Positions 1-5,968 of a DNA stretch of 8,325 nucleotides are shown in pieces. The notes under the pieces were generated by a model, which saw only the letters and a list, made by a program, of their open reading frames with translations, was not told the DNA's origin and ran no database searches. The position numbers and the translations under genes are program-made. Each line of letters begins with the position of its first letter. Within the stretch, counting starts at the first letter, position 1. This stretch comes from DASXMT01 sp035569695 (GTDB lineage: Bacteria > Actinomycetota > Acidimicrobiia > Acidimicrobiales > RAAP-2): positions 1-8,325 of the forward strand of contig DATMMO010000447.1 of NCBI GenBank assembly GCA_035569695.1, read 5' to 3'.

Positions 1-141
1 CTCTGGCACCACGACGCTTCCTTCGTGTCGGCGTCCACTCGTGAAGCGGCGGATCAGCGGCACCAGGGATGGTCCCGGGCGGTCGATCGAGCCCGCGGTT
101 GGGCCCTCCCCTGACTGGCGCGAGCCGTCTCCGCCCTCCGC
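1..141. other. Non-coding flank downstream of the ACT-domain gene
   Basis: I find no convincing gene here. The plus-strand open frames that begin here are rich in Arg, Pro and Ser, resemble no family, and run antisense to the ACT gene. The only structure seen is a hairpin at 76-95 (arms CGGGC/GCCCG, 10-nt loop containing TCGATCGA), about 47 nt past the ACT gene stop. It has no T-run on either side, so calling it a terminator would be weak. Confidence 0.4.
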
Positions 142-801
142 TCAGCCCACGTTCGACCGCGACGTCAACTCACGCCAACGGTGGTCGGCCAACTCCGCCA
201 TGGTGGCGATACGGGTCCGCTCCCGCGTGCGGAAGGGCATGTCGGTACGACCGACGACCAAGAGGGCACCGGCCAGTTGCAGCCGAGCGGAATCGGCACC
301 GACGTCGGGGCGCTCGCCTGCGTCCTCCGCGGCCTGGAGGGCGACGGCCAGGTCCCGGAGCTCGTCATCGGGCGGAACGTCACCGGCCACCGCCGTGGGC
401 CACGGGGCCAGGGGGTCCAGAGCGGCGGCGAACGATGCGTTGACGCTCTCGCGGGCCCGGTTGGTCAGGTACTCGAGCACGCCGGTGGGCGACGTCTGAT
501 GGAACAGCGACGTGGCGATGTCCAGGATCTCGGCATGACGGTCAGGGACCGGGCCGTCGATGAGCCGCAGCGCCTCGACCGTGACCCCGTCCACCTCGAG
601 GATCTCCGACCGGAGCAAACCGACGAGATCCTCGCCGGCCAGCTCCACACCGAAGTCGTCGATTACCGATCCCTGTTCCCGCTGGAGGATGTCGATGGAG
701 ACGACGTCTCCGCCGACAGCACCGATCCGGCTGGCCACCGCACCCAACGCCCCCGGCCGGTCCGGGAGATGAACCCGGATCAAATAATTGGCCACGCCCA
801 C
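142..801 (-). CDS. ACT domain protein with degenerate GAF-like C-terminal region
   Basis: This is a 219-aa cytosolic protein. Residues about 5-75 form an ACT domain: a beta-strand (YLIRVHLPDRPGALG) is followed by a helix and a strand around VVSIDILQ. The DRPGAL loop is the usual place where ACT domains bind a small ligand such as an amino acid. Residues about 90-205 look like a worn GAF domain, with a helix ILDIATSLF, then the late strand LAGALLVVGR and the FRTRERTRIATMAELA helix seen at the end of GAF modules. No catalytic residues are visible, so a ligand-sensing or regulatory role is the best inference; the ligand is unknown. The start is GTG at 801, 11 nt after the plsC stop; a second GTG at 795 is possible. 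No Shine-Dalgarno sequence is seen, and it is probably expressed as the second gene of the plsC transcript. The ACT call is firm; the GAF call is tentative. Confidence 0.85.
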   Translation of the reverse strand: MGVANYLIRVHLPDRPGALGAVASRIGAVGGDVVSIDILQREQGSVIDDFGVELAGEDLVGLLRSEILEVDGVTVEALRLIDGPVPDRHAEILDIATSLFHQTSPTGVLEYLTNRARESVNASFAAALDPLAPWPTAVAGDVPPDDELRDLAVALQAAEDAGERPDVGADSARLQLAGALLVVGRTDMPFRTRERTRIATMAELADHRWRELTSRSNVG

Positions 802-812
802 ACGCTAGGCGC

Positions 813-1544
813 TCAGTGTGAACGAGCCGTTTCCGAACCGTTACGAGCAGCCGCCCGGTTGGCATAGTGATCGACGTACTCCTGTCCCGAGAGGGTGGCG
901 ATCGCTCGCATGAGCTCGTCGGTGGCCTCCCGCAACCGCTCCGGGTCCGGCTCCCCGTTGGGGTGCGAGCCATTCTGGTGGGAGCCGTTCTGGCTCGGGC
1001 CCGTCGGGGCCACCTTTCCCACATCGAGCGGTGGGCCGAAGCGGATGGTCACGGCGTGGAACGGGCGCATCAGCCGATTGCCCGGGGGCTGCACGCCCCG
1101 CGTACCGACCAGGCCGACGGGGACCACGGGTACGCCGCAGCCCAGGGCCAGGCGGGCCACACCGGTATGACCCTTGTGCAGCCGGTGGTCGGGCGCTCGG
1201 GTGCCCTCGGGATAGATCCCGAGGATGGCCCCACTGTTCAGGACGTCCCTGGCCGTGTCCAATGCCCGCTGCGACGCGTCGCCCCCGCCCCGGTTCATGG
1301 GTATCTGCCCGGCCGCCCGGAAGAACCACGACGTGTGCCAGCTCTCGAAGTACTCGGATTTGGCCACGTAGGTGACGCGGCGTCGCAACACCAATGGGAG
1401 GAAGAAGGAATCACAAAATGACTGGTGGTTGGCGGCCAGCACCACCGGGCCCCGACGAGGGATGTGCTCCCGGCCCTCCACCTTGACCTGCCACAGGACG
1501 TAGAACACCGGCGTGAGGATCGCTTTCAAGATCCAATAGGCCAT
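813..1544 (-). CDS. plsC: 1-acyl-sn-glycerol-3-phosphate acyltransferase family protein (PlsC-like)
   Basis: This 243-aa protein probably transfers an acyl chain to lysophosphatidate or a related glycerolipid at the inner face of the membrane. All four PlsC blocks are present: the catalytic HX4D motif (His40-QSFC-Asp45), GQIPMNRGG at 79-87 with Arg85, the YPEGTR block at 111-116, and VPVVPVG at 138-144. The first 20 residues are hydrophobic (ILKAILTPVFYVLW) and may anchor the protein. Between the acyltransferase core and the last helix lies a low-complexity segment (residues 184-197) with pentapeptide repeats of the form QNGSH/PNG. The start is ATG at 1544, with a TACCGT box 6 nt upstream and no Shine-Dalgarno, so the mRNA may be leaderless. 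The gene lies divergent to a TetR regulator and upstream of the ACT gene. The family is certain; the exact acyl acceptor is not, since mycobacterial Rv2182c-type members act beside glycolipid genes. Confidence 0.92.
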   Translation of the reverse strand: MAYWILKAILTPVFYVLWQVKVEGREHIPRRGPVVLAANHQSFCDSFFLPLVLRRRVTYVAKSEYFESWHTSWFFRAAGQIPMNRGGGDASQRALDTARDVLNSGAILGIYPEGTRAPDHRLHKGHTGVARLALGCGVPVVPVGLVGTRGVQPPGNRLMRPFHAVTIRFGPPLDVGKVAPTGPSQNGSHQNGSHPNGEPDPERLREATDELMRAIATLSGQEYVDHYANRAAARNGSETARSH

Positions 1545-1550
1545 GGTGCA

Positions 1551-1556
1551 ACGGTA
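1551..1556 (-). promoter_or_regulatory. Candidate -10 box for plsC (leaderless layout)
   Basis: On the minus strand the hexamer TACCGT (TAnnnT) is followed by 6 nt and then the ATG at 1544, which would place transcription start at or next to the start codon. The matching -35 region (around 1574-1579, GTGCAA) is a poor match. There is no Shine-Dalgarno sequence in front of the gene, which fits a leaderless message. Confidence 0.35.
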
Positions 1557-1613
1557 TCCCCGCCCGGGTGTCCTTGCACTCCGGATTGGGGGACGCAGCC
1601 ATGCAGGCTCGGA

Positions 1614-1669
1614 TCACGTGAGCTCGCTGCGAGCAGGGGATTCGGGACGACCGGCCTCCGCTCGGCGGA
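1614..1669. promoter_or_regulatory. Palindromes between divergent plsC and tetR (candidate operators)
   Basis: Three dyads sit in the intergenic region: TCACGTGA at 1614-1621, GCTCGC-T-GCGAGC at 1622-1634 (6-bp perfect arms), and TCCGC-TCG-GCGGA at 1657-1669 (5-bp perfect arms). The last ends 10 bp before the candidate -35 element of tetR. TetR regulators usually bind 13-20-bp palindromes in the intergenic region shared with a divergent neighbour, so these are plausible operator sites; the assignment is inference from position and symmetry only. Confidence 0.35.
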
Positions 1670-1679
1670 ACCGCTTCGA

Positions 1680-1709
1680 TTGACCGGGCCACGGGGGCGC
1701 CCGTAGCGT
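1680..1709 (+). promoter_or_regulatory. Candidate promoter of the tetR gene
   Basis: TTGACC at 1680-1685 matches the -35 consensus at five of six positions. After an 18-bp spacer comes TAGCGT (1704-1709, TAnnnT form). Seven nt further on lies the ATC at 1717, which would then be at the predicted transcription start. This supports a leaderless mRNA whose first codon is 1717. Confidence 0.4.
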
Positions 1710-1716
1710 CGGTTGA

Positions 1717-2343
1717 ATCGCCACTCGCCGACATACCCCCAAGGGGGCCCAGCGCCGGAGCGACCTGATCGACTTCGCCGCGCACCGCTTTGCCGCCCAG
1801 GGCTACCACCCCACGTCGGTGACCGACATCGTCGATGGGATGGGCGTGGGCAAGGGCGTCTTCTACTGGTACTTCGATTCCAAGGACGAGCTGTTCCGCC
1901 AGATCCTGTCCGATGCCCAGTTCGGGCTGCGGCTGGCCCAGCGGGAGGCCATCGCCGACCAGCACGACCCGGCCCGGCGCATCGAACAGGGGATCAAGGC
2001 GGCCATCCACTGGCTGGGCGACAATCGTCACCTGTTCATGCTCATGGAGTTCGCCCGCACCGAGGAGCGCTTCGCCCCCCTCATCCGCCAGGGCGAGCAG
2101 CAGGTGGTGGCCGATGCGCTACCCCACGTCACCGCGGGGATCACGGCCGGCCTCCTCCGGCGAGAGGATCCCGTGGTCTTGACCACGGCCATCTTGGGGG
2201 TGACCTCGCACCTGGCCCGCGTCCTCATGCTCGAGGGCGGCGAGGACCCCGACCGCGTGGCCGAAGCGACGATTGCCTTTTGCCGCCAGGGGTTCCTGGC
2301 CGCCGGCCGGGGAGAAGCGGCGCACGGTCGGATGGCCGGCTAG
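1717..2343 (+). CDS. TetR/AcrR family transcriptional regulator, probable ATC start
   Basis: Read from 1717 this is a 208-aa TetR-type DNA-binding repressor. The basic N-terminus (ATRRHTPKGAQRR) leads into helix 1 (SDLIDFAAHRFAAQGY, 15-30). The helix-turn-helix follows, with TSVTDIVDGMGV and the family signature GVFYWYFDSKDELF ending near residue 60. The rest is the helical ligand-binding domain, whose ligand cannot be read from sequence. No ATG, GTG or TTG occurs in frame before the GTG at 1819 (codon 35), and that start would delete helix 1 and part of the helix-turn-helix. An in-frame TGA lies directly before 1717, so ATC 1717 (or a rare CTG at 1765) is the only route unless there is a frame error; the TTG at 1713 would join this frame if one base in the CCCCC run at 1736-1740 were surplus. 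The gene diverges from plsC, which may be its target. Confidence 0.85.
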   Translation: MATRRHTPKGAQRRSDLIDFAAHRFAAQGYHPTSVTDIVDGMGVGKGVFYWYFDSKDELFRQILSDAQFGLRLAQREAIADQHDPARRIEQGIKAAIHWLGDNRHLFMLMEFARTEERFAPLIRQGEQQVVADALPHVTAGITAGLLRREDPVVLTTAILGVTSHLARVLMLEGGEDPDRVAEATIAFCRQGFLAAGRGEAAHGRMAG

Positions 2344-2345
2344 CG

Positions 2346-2362
2346 CGGGCGACCAGCGCCCG
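2346..2362. terminator. GC hairpin between convergent tetR and alaC
   Basis: CGGGCG (2346-2351) pairs with CGCCCG (2357-2362) around a 5-nt ACCAG loop. It lies 3 nt past the tetR stop and 13 nt past the alaC stop in the 31-bp convergent gap, the right place for a two-way terminator. There is no T-tract, as is common in high-GC actinobacteria, so function is inferred from position. Confidence 0.4.
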
Positions 2363-2374
2363 GCCGATCGGGCC

Positions 2375-3574
2375 CTAGCGCAACCGGGTCAACGCCCGGC
2401 GAAGTCCCCGGACCCCCTGCCCGATCCGTTGCTCGTTCTCGATGAGGGCGAACCGCACGTGTCCGTCGCCCCCCGGGCCGAAGCCAACACCGGGTGACGT
2501 GGCCACGTCTCCCTCTTGTAAGAGGAACTTGGAGAACTCGAGCGAGCCCATGTCCTTGTAGGGCTCGGGAATGGGGGCCCAGACGAACATGGTCCCCTTG
2601 GGCGGGGTGATCTCCCACCCGATCCGGTTGAGGCCGTCGCACAGGGCATCCCGCCGAGCCTGGTAGCACTCGTTGATCACCTTGGGGTAGTCGGGAGCCT
2701 CGTTCATGGCCACGATGGCGGCGATCTGGATGGGCTGGAACGTCCCGTAGTCCAGATAGCTCTTCAGCTTGGTCAGGGCCTGGACGATCTCGGCGTTGCC
2801 GACCAGGAACCCGACCCGCCAGCCGGCCATGGAGAACGACTTGGTCATGGTGTAGAGCTCGACGGCCACGTCCTTGGCTCCGGGCACCTGGAGGATGGAC
2901 GGCGGGGTGTAGCCGTCGAAGGCGATGTCGGCGTAGGCGAAATCATGGACGAGGACGATCTCGTGCTCCCGGGCGAACTCGACCAGCCGGGTCATCCAGG
3001 GCAGGTCCACGCACTCGGTGGTCGGATTGTGGGGGAACGACAGCACGATCACCCGGGGCTTGGGCCACGCCGACTCCCATGCCTCCATGAGGTTGTCGAA
3101 GAAGTTCTGGGACGGGCTGTCCTGGTCGGGACCGGGCCCGTCGAGGCGGACGTGCCGGACATCGGCCCCGGTGAACAGGGGGGCATAGATGTGGATCGGG
3201 TAGGAGGGAGACGGCACCAGGGCGGTGTCTCCCGGGCCGACCAGCACCCACATGAGGTGGGACAGTCCCTCCTTGGCCCCGATGGTGGTGACCACTTCGG
3301 TGTCGGGATCGAGCTCGACTTCGAACTTGCGGAGGTAGAGGTCGGAGATGGCCTGACGGATCTTGGGGATGCCGCGACTGGCTGAGTAGCGATGGTTGCG
3401 TGGATTGTGCACAGCCTCGGCCAGCTTCTCCACGGCCACGTCGGGCGAGGGAAGGTCGGGATTGCCGAATCCCAGATCGATGACGTCGTGGCCGTCGTGC
3501 CGGCCGGCAGCCTTCAGGTCGTTCATGGTGGCGAAGACGTACGGGGGCAAGCCGTTGATCCGACGGAACTCCAT
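2375..3574 (-). CDS. alaC: AlaC-type alanine (glutamate-pyruvate) aminotransferase
   Basis: This is a 399-aa PLP-dependent class I/II aminotransferase of the cytosol. It closely resembles E. coli AlaC throughout, with shared blocks RINGLPPYVF, GFGNPD, YSASRGIPKIRQAIS, IGAKEGLSHLM, PSPSYPIHIY, DYGTF and GHVRFALIEN. The expected reaction is transamination between pyruvate and glutamate to give alanine and 2-oxoglutarate. PLP contacts are visible: Lys245 (TMTKSFSMAGWR) forms the Schiff base, Asn183 lies in PHNPT, Asp211 and Tyr214 in VHDFAYAD, Arg253 in the lysine motif, and Arg374 binds the substrate carboxylate. I chose ATG 3574 over the in-frame TTG at 3580 because a TAnnnT box lies 6 nt before the ATG and the AlaC N-terminus begins at this level. 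It follows the LLM oxidoreductase gene on the same strand after 64 bp. Some relatives are annotated as LL-diaminopimelate aminotransferases, so the substrate is probable, not proven. Confidence 0.93.
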   Translation of the reverse strand: MEFRRINGLPPYVFATMNDLKAAGRHDGHDVIDLGFGNPDLPSPDVAVEKLAEAVHNPRNHRYSASRGIPKIRQAISDLYLRKFEVELDPDTEVVTTIGAKEGLSHLMWVLVGPGDTALVPSPSYPIHIYAPLFTGADVRHVRLDGPGPDQDSPSQNFFDNLMEAWESAWPKPRVIVLSFPHNPTTECVDLPWMTRLVEFAREHEIVLVHDFAYADIAFDGYTPPSILQVPGAKDVAVELYTMTKSFSMAGWRVGFLVGNAEIVQALTKLKSYLDYGTFQPIQIAAIVAMNEAPDYPKVINECYQARRDALCDGLNRIGWEITPPKGTMFVWAPIPEPYKDMGSLEFSKFLLQEGDVATSPGVGFGPGGDGHVRFALIENEQRIGQGVRGLRRALTRLR

Positions 3575-3580
3575 CGGCAA

Positions 3581-3586
3581 AGGTTA
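3581..3586 (-). promoter_or_regulatory. Candidate -10 box for alaC (leaderless layout)
   Basis: On the minus strand TAACCT is followed by 6 nt and the ATG at 3574, with no Shine-Dalgarno at the normal distance (a GGAGAG lies about 17 nt away, too far). This suggests alaC has its own leaderless promoter in the 64-bp gap after the LLM gene. No good -35 match is seen. Confidence 0.35.
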
Positions 3587-3638
3587 TCGCCGCTCTCCGG
3601 TCCCACCGACGAGGTCCGCTCCTCCCCGTCGCCGGGAC

Positions 3639-4337
3639 TCAGCCCCCTCGGGTCAGGGTGGCTGCCCGAGCCACCGCCTCGAGCGAGTCCGGCCACGCAG
3701 CCACCACCCAGGTGGCGCCGGCCGCAGCCAACGGCCGGAGCTGTTCGGCCATGGCTGCGGCGTCGCCGCGCAGCGGGCCGCCCCAGGTCACCTCGTAGCC
3801 GGCCCCGCACAACTCGGCGACGCGCACCGCGCTGTCCTCCCACAGGTTGACGGCCGCCCCCACCTCGAGGGCCAAGGCCGTGGTCGAGGGGCGACCGCCC
3901 CCCACCCACACCGGGATGCCGGAGGCCCGAAGGGCGCGGGCCACCGTGGCCATGCTGGTCCGGCGCTCCTGGGCCGAATCGAAGGGCACCCCGTAGGCAT
4001 CGTTCTCCTGGCGGCTGAGACTGTCCCCGGTGCCCACCCCGGCGATGAGCCGTCCTCCCGAGATCTGTTCGAGACTGGCGAAGGTGTCGATGAGGACGGC
4101 ATCGGGGACCAGGCCGATGCGAGCGACCAGGGAGCCAATGTGGATGGTGGACGTGACCGCGGCCACCGCCCCCAGCAGCGGGGCCATGGAGATGGCCGGA
4201 CGTCCCCGTTGGCCGATGGGCCAGAGGTGGTCGAAGCAGAACAAGCCGTCCAGGCCCAACTGCTCGGCCCGGACGGCCGCGCTCAGGGCGAGGGAGGGGT
4301 CGTCGACGAACTGGGGAAGGGTGACCCCGACCTTCAA
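3639..4337 (-). CDS. LLM-class flavin/F420-dependent oxidoreductase, short form
   Basis: This 232-aa protein is a bacterial luciferase-like TIM-barrel oxidoreductase. The N-terminal strand KVGVTLPQF, the helix AVRAEQLGLDGLFCFDHLW (21-39), the segment MAPLLGAVAAVTSTIHIGSLV, and SGGRLIAGVGTGDS (94-106) are family hallmarks; GVGTGDS is the phosphate-binding area used by F420 or FMN. IPVWVGGGRPST at 141-152 is the later barrel strand typical of F420-using members. Substrate unknown. At 232 aa it is shorter than the usual 280-340 aa, and the loss is in the C-terminal half; no frameshift is visible, and the frame ends in a clean TGA. The TTG start at 4337 overlaps the TGA of the SRPBCC gene as TTGA, so it is probably translated by coupling. 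F420 rather than FMN is an inference from actinobacterial relatives. Confidence 0.85.
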   Translation of the reverse strand: MKVGVTLPQFVDDPSLALSAAVRAEQLGLDGLFCFDHLWPIGQRGRPAISMAPLLGAVAAVTSTIHIGSLVARIGLVPDAVLIDTFASLEQISGGRLIAGVGTGDSLSRQENDAYGVPFDSAQERRTSMATVARALRASGIPVWVGGGRPSTTALALEVGAAVNLWEDSAVRVAELCGAGYEVTWGGPLRGDAAAMAEQLRPLAAAGATWVVAAWPDSLEAVARAATLTRGG

Positions 4338-4777
4338 CTGGTCGATTCGACCCGGGCTCTCAGGTCGCGCAGGGCAATGGACATGATCCGGCTCTGGGCC
4401 CGCATCTTGATGAAGCCGGGCAGCGGCACCTTCATCTCCACCTCGAGGTGATAGGTGACCTCGGTCCCACCGTCGTCGGTGGGAGCGAAGACGTAGCGGC
4501 CGTCCAGTTTGGCCGTGATGTCGCCACGCGTCTGCACCCAGGAGATGACCGCGGGGGCATCGCCATAGTCGTAGGACAAGGTGTAGCTGGTGCTTCGGCC
4601 GAACGCCGCAGCCCGGAAGGTGACCAGCAAGGGCCGACCCTCGGAGTCGCGATCATGGACGGTGACCTCTTTGATGTCACCGGCCCACGTGGGATAGGCG
4701 TCGATGTCGCTGGCCACAGCGAAGCACCGCTCCGGTGTCGCCGCGACGACCATTCGCTCGGTGGCTTGTTCCGCCAC
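4334..4777 (-). CDS. SRPBCC family protein (polyketide cyclase/dehydrase-like)
   Basis: This 147-aa protein has the START-like SRPBCC fold, a hydrophobic cavity that binds lipids or other apolar ligands. Typical blocks are the opening strand ATERMVVAATPERCFAVASDIDAYPTWAGDIKEV, in which the YPTW segment lies on the alpha2-to-strand turn, then the paired strands ISWVQTRGDITAKLDGRYVF and GGTEVTYHLEVEMKV, and the long C-terminal helix with the MSIALRDLRARV end. No catalytic residues can be named. Length and composition match mycobacterial Rv2185c-type proteins, which lie near pimB' and a PlsC gene; here too a PimB'-like gene precedes it. A carrier or binding role in envelope lipid metabolism is therefore inferred. 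The start is GTG 4777 with a strong Shine-Dalgarno, 48 bp after the glycosyltransferase gene; its stop overlaps the LLM gene start. Confidence 0.88.
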   Translation of the reverse strand: MAEQATERMVVAATPERCFAVASDIDAYPTWAGDIKEVTVHDRDSEGRPLLVTFRAAAFGRSTSYTLSYDYGDAPAVISWVQTRGDITAKLDGRYVFAPTDDGGTEVTYHLEVEMKVPLPGFIKMRAQSRIMSIALRDLRARVESTS

Positions 4778-4783
4778 GTTCAG

Positions 4784-4794
4784 CCCTCCTCCTC
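4784..4794 (-). promoter_or_regulatory. Strong ribosome binding site for the SRPBCC gene
   Basis: The minus strand reads GAGGAGGAGGG, ending 6 nt before the GTG at 4777. It fixes the GTG start and indicates independent, efficient initiation inside the operon, in contrast to the overlapped genes on either side. Confidence 0.7.
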
Positions 4795-4825
4795 GACGTT
4801 GCGCTCATCCGGGCGCACGGGCATC

Positions 4826-5968
4826 TCAGCCTTCCACGTCTGCGAGCGCGGCAGCCAGCCTAGGGGCGAGGTGGTCATAGTCGAAGGATGCCTCAGCCCG
4901 ATGGCGAGAGGCTGCGCCCAGGCGGTGGCGGAGCGCTTCGTCCTCGAGCAGTCGCCGGATGGCCTCGGCCACTTCGCCGATATCGCCAGGTCGGCGGACC
5001 ACCAGCCCCGTCTCGCCGTCCACCACCGCCTCACCGGCGCCACCGGAGCGGCCGGCAACTTGGGGCACCCCTGCGGCCGCCGCTTCGACGAAGACGATGC
5101 CGAATCCCTCTTGTTCCAGGCCCAGCCACCGGTTGCGACAGGCCATCACGAATACGTCGGCCGCACCGACCAGGCGGGGCAGGTCGTCAAAGGACACGGC
5201 GCCCAGCAATCGGGCCGGCGAGCCGGTCTCGGCGATCCGGGCCGAGAGCCGTTCGGAGTCCCGACCGCGGCCGGCGATGGCCACGGTGAGATCGGGGAAG
5301 GACGGCTGCAAACGGAGGGCGGCGTTCACCACCACGTCCATTCCCTTGCGGGGCACCAGGCGGCTGACGCTCACCACCAAGGGGCCGGACACCGGAAGCC
5401 CGAGGTCCCGACGGGCCTCGGTGCGCTGGTCGGCAGTCAGGGGCACGAAGCGCTCCAGATCGACGCCCGGCGGGATCTCCACCGTGGGCGGCATGCCGTG
5501 GTTGTGCACCGCCCGCCTGGCCTCGTCGGCCGGATAGCCGCCGGCGGAGATGGCCAGGACGCTGTTGCGGAGGACATAGGCCACCAGCTCGCGGCTGATG
5601 GGCAGTCGGGCCGGGATGGCCACCTCGGCACCGTGGAGGACCACGGCGTAGGGAATCCCCAACCGGGGCCCGATCACGCCCAGCGGGAAGGCCGGATCGA
5701 TCACCACCAGGTCGGCACCCACCCGGGCCGCGCTCTGGCGGACGCGGCGGATCAGTCCGGCTGTGGGGGCCAGGACGGCCGAGCGGACCCGCTCGATGCG
5801 AATGCCCCGAGCGCCCTGTTCCCGGTCGAAGGTCTCCTGGTCGGGGCTGGACGAGGCCGTGAGCACGGCAAAGTCCTCGGGGTCCAGACGCCGCCACAGC
5901 TCCCACAGGTAGGCCTGGATCCCTCCGACCTTGGGCGGAAAGTCGTTGGTGACCAACAGGTGGGTCAC
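4826..5968 (-). CDS. GT4-family glycosyltransferase, PimB'-like mannosyltransferase
   Basis: This is a 380-aa GT-B fold glycosyltransferase of family 4. The N-terminal acceptor domain opens with LLVTNDFPPKVGGIQAYL, nearly the same as mycobacterial PimB' (Rv2188c), with the GGIQ loop at 15-18 and His112-Gly113 in VVLHGAE. The C-terminal donor domain has PPGVDLERF, SRLVPRKG (202-209, Arg203 and Lys208 expected to hold the sugar-nucleotide diphosphate) and the EX7E motif Glu287-GFGIVFV-Glu295 followed by AAAAGVPQVAGRSGG. The expected reaction is transfer of mannose from GDP-mannose to a phosphatidylinositol monomannoside or a similar glycolipid at the inner membrane face. No signal peptide or membrane segment is seen. 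The GTG start overlaps the queG TGA as GTGA. MgtA-like or other GT4 activities on diacylglycerol lipids remain possible, so I give no gene symbol. Confidence 0.9.
   Translation of the reverse strand: MTHLLVTNDFPPKVGGIQAYLWELWRRLDPEDFAVLTASSSPDQETFDREQGARGIRIERVRSAVLAPTAGLIRRVRQSAARVGADLVVIDPAFPLGVIGPRLGIPYAVVLHGAEVAIPARLPISRELVAYVLRNSVLAISAGGYPADEARRAVHNHGMPPTVEIPPGVDLERFVPLTADQRTEARRDLGLPVSGPLVVSVSRLVPRKGMDVVVNAALRLQPSFPDLTVAIAGRGRDSERLSARIAETGSPARLLGAVSFDDLPRLVGAADVFVMACRNRWLGLEQEGFGIVFVEAAAAGVPQVAGRSGGAGEAVVDGETGLVVRRPGDIGEVAEAIRRLLEDEALRHRLGAASRHRAEASFDYDHLAPRLAAALADVEG

Noticed and set aside
76..95. Hairpin CGGGC/GCCCG after the ACT gene
   Set aside because: It has only a 5-bp stem, a 10-nt loop and no T-run; too weak to list as a terminator.
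30..105. Possible tRNA-like fold near the left edge
   Set aside because: I looked for a T-arm around GGTCGATCGAGCCC, but there is no matching acceptor stem, anticodon arm or proper TTCRA loop on either strand.
1713..2378. Plus-strand 221-codon frame starting at TTG 1713 over tetR
   Set aside because: Its translation is Arg/Pro/Gly-rich with no domain, while the frame of 1717-2343 gives a textbook TetR protein. Only its first codons could matter, if a one-base frameshift exists.
3625..3636. Four-bp CCCG/CGGG hairpin with a GCGA loop right after the LLM stop
   Set aside because: The stem is short and has no T-tract; such dyads are frequent by chance at this GC content, so I do not claim it ends transcription before alaC.
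3396..4451. A 351-codon plus-strand open frame opposite the alaC start and LLM gene
   Set aside because: It is antisense to two recognised families, with low-complexity Gly/Arg/His content.
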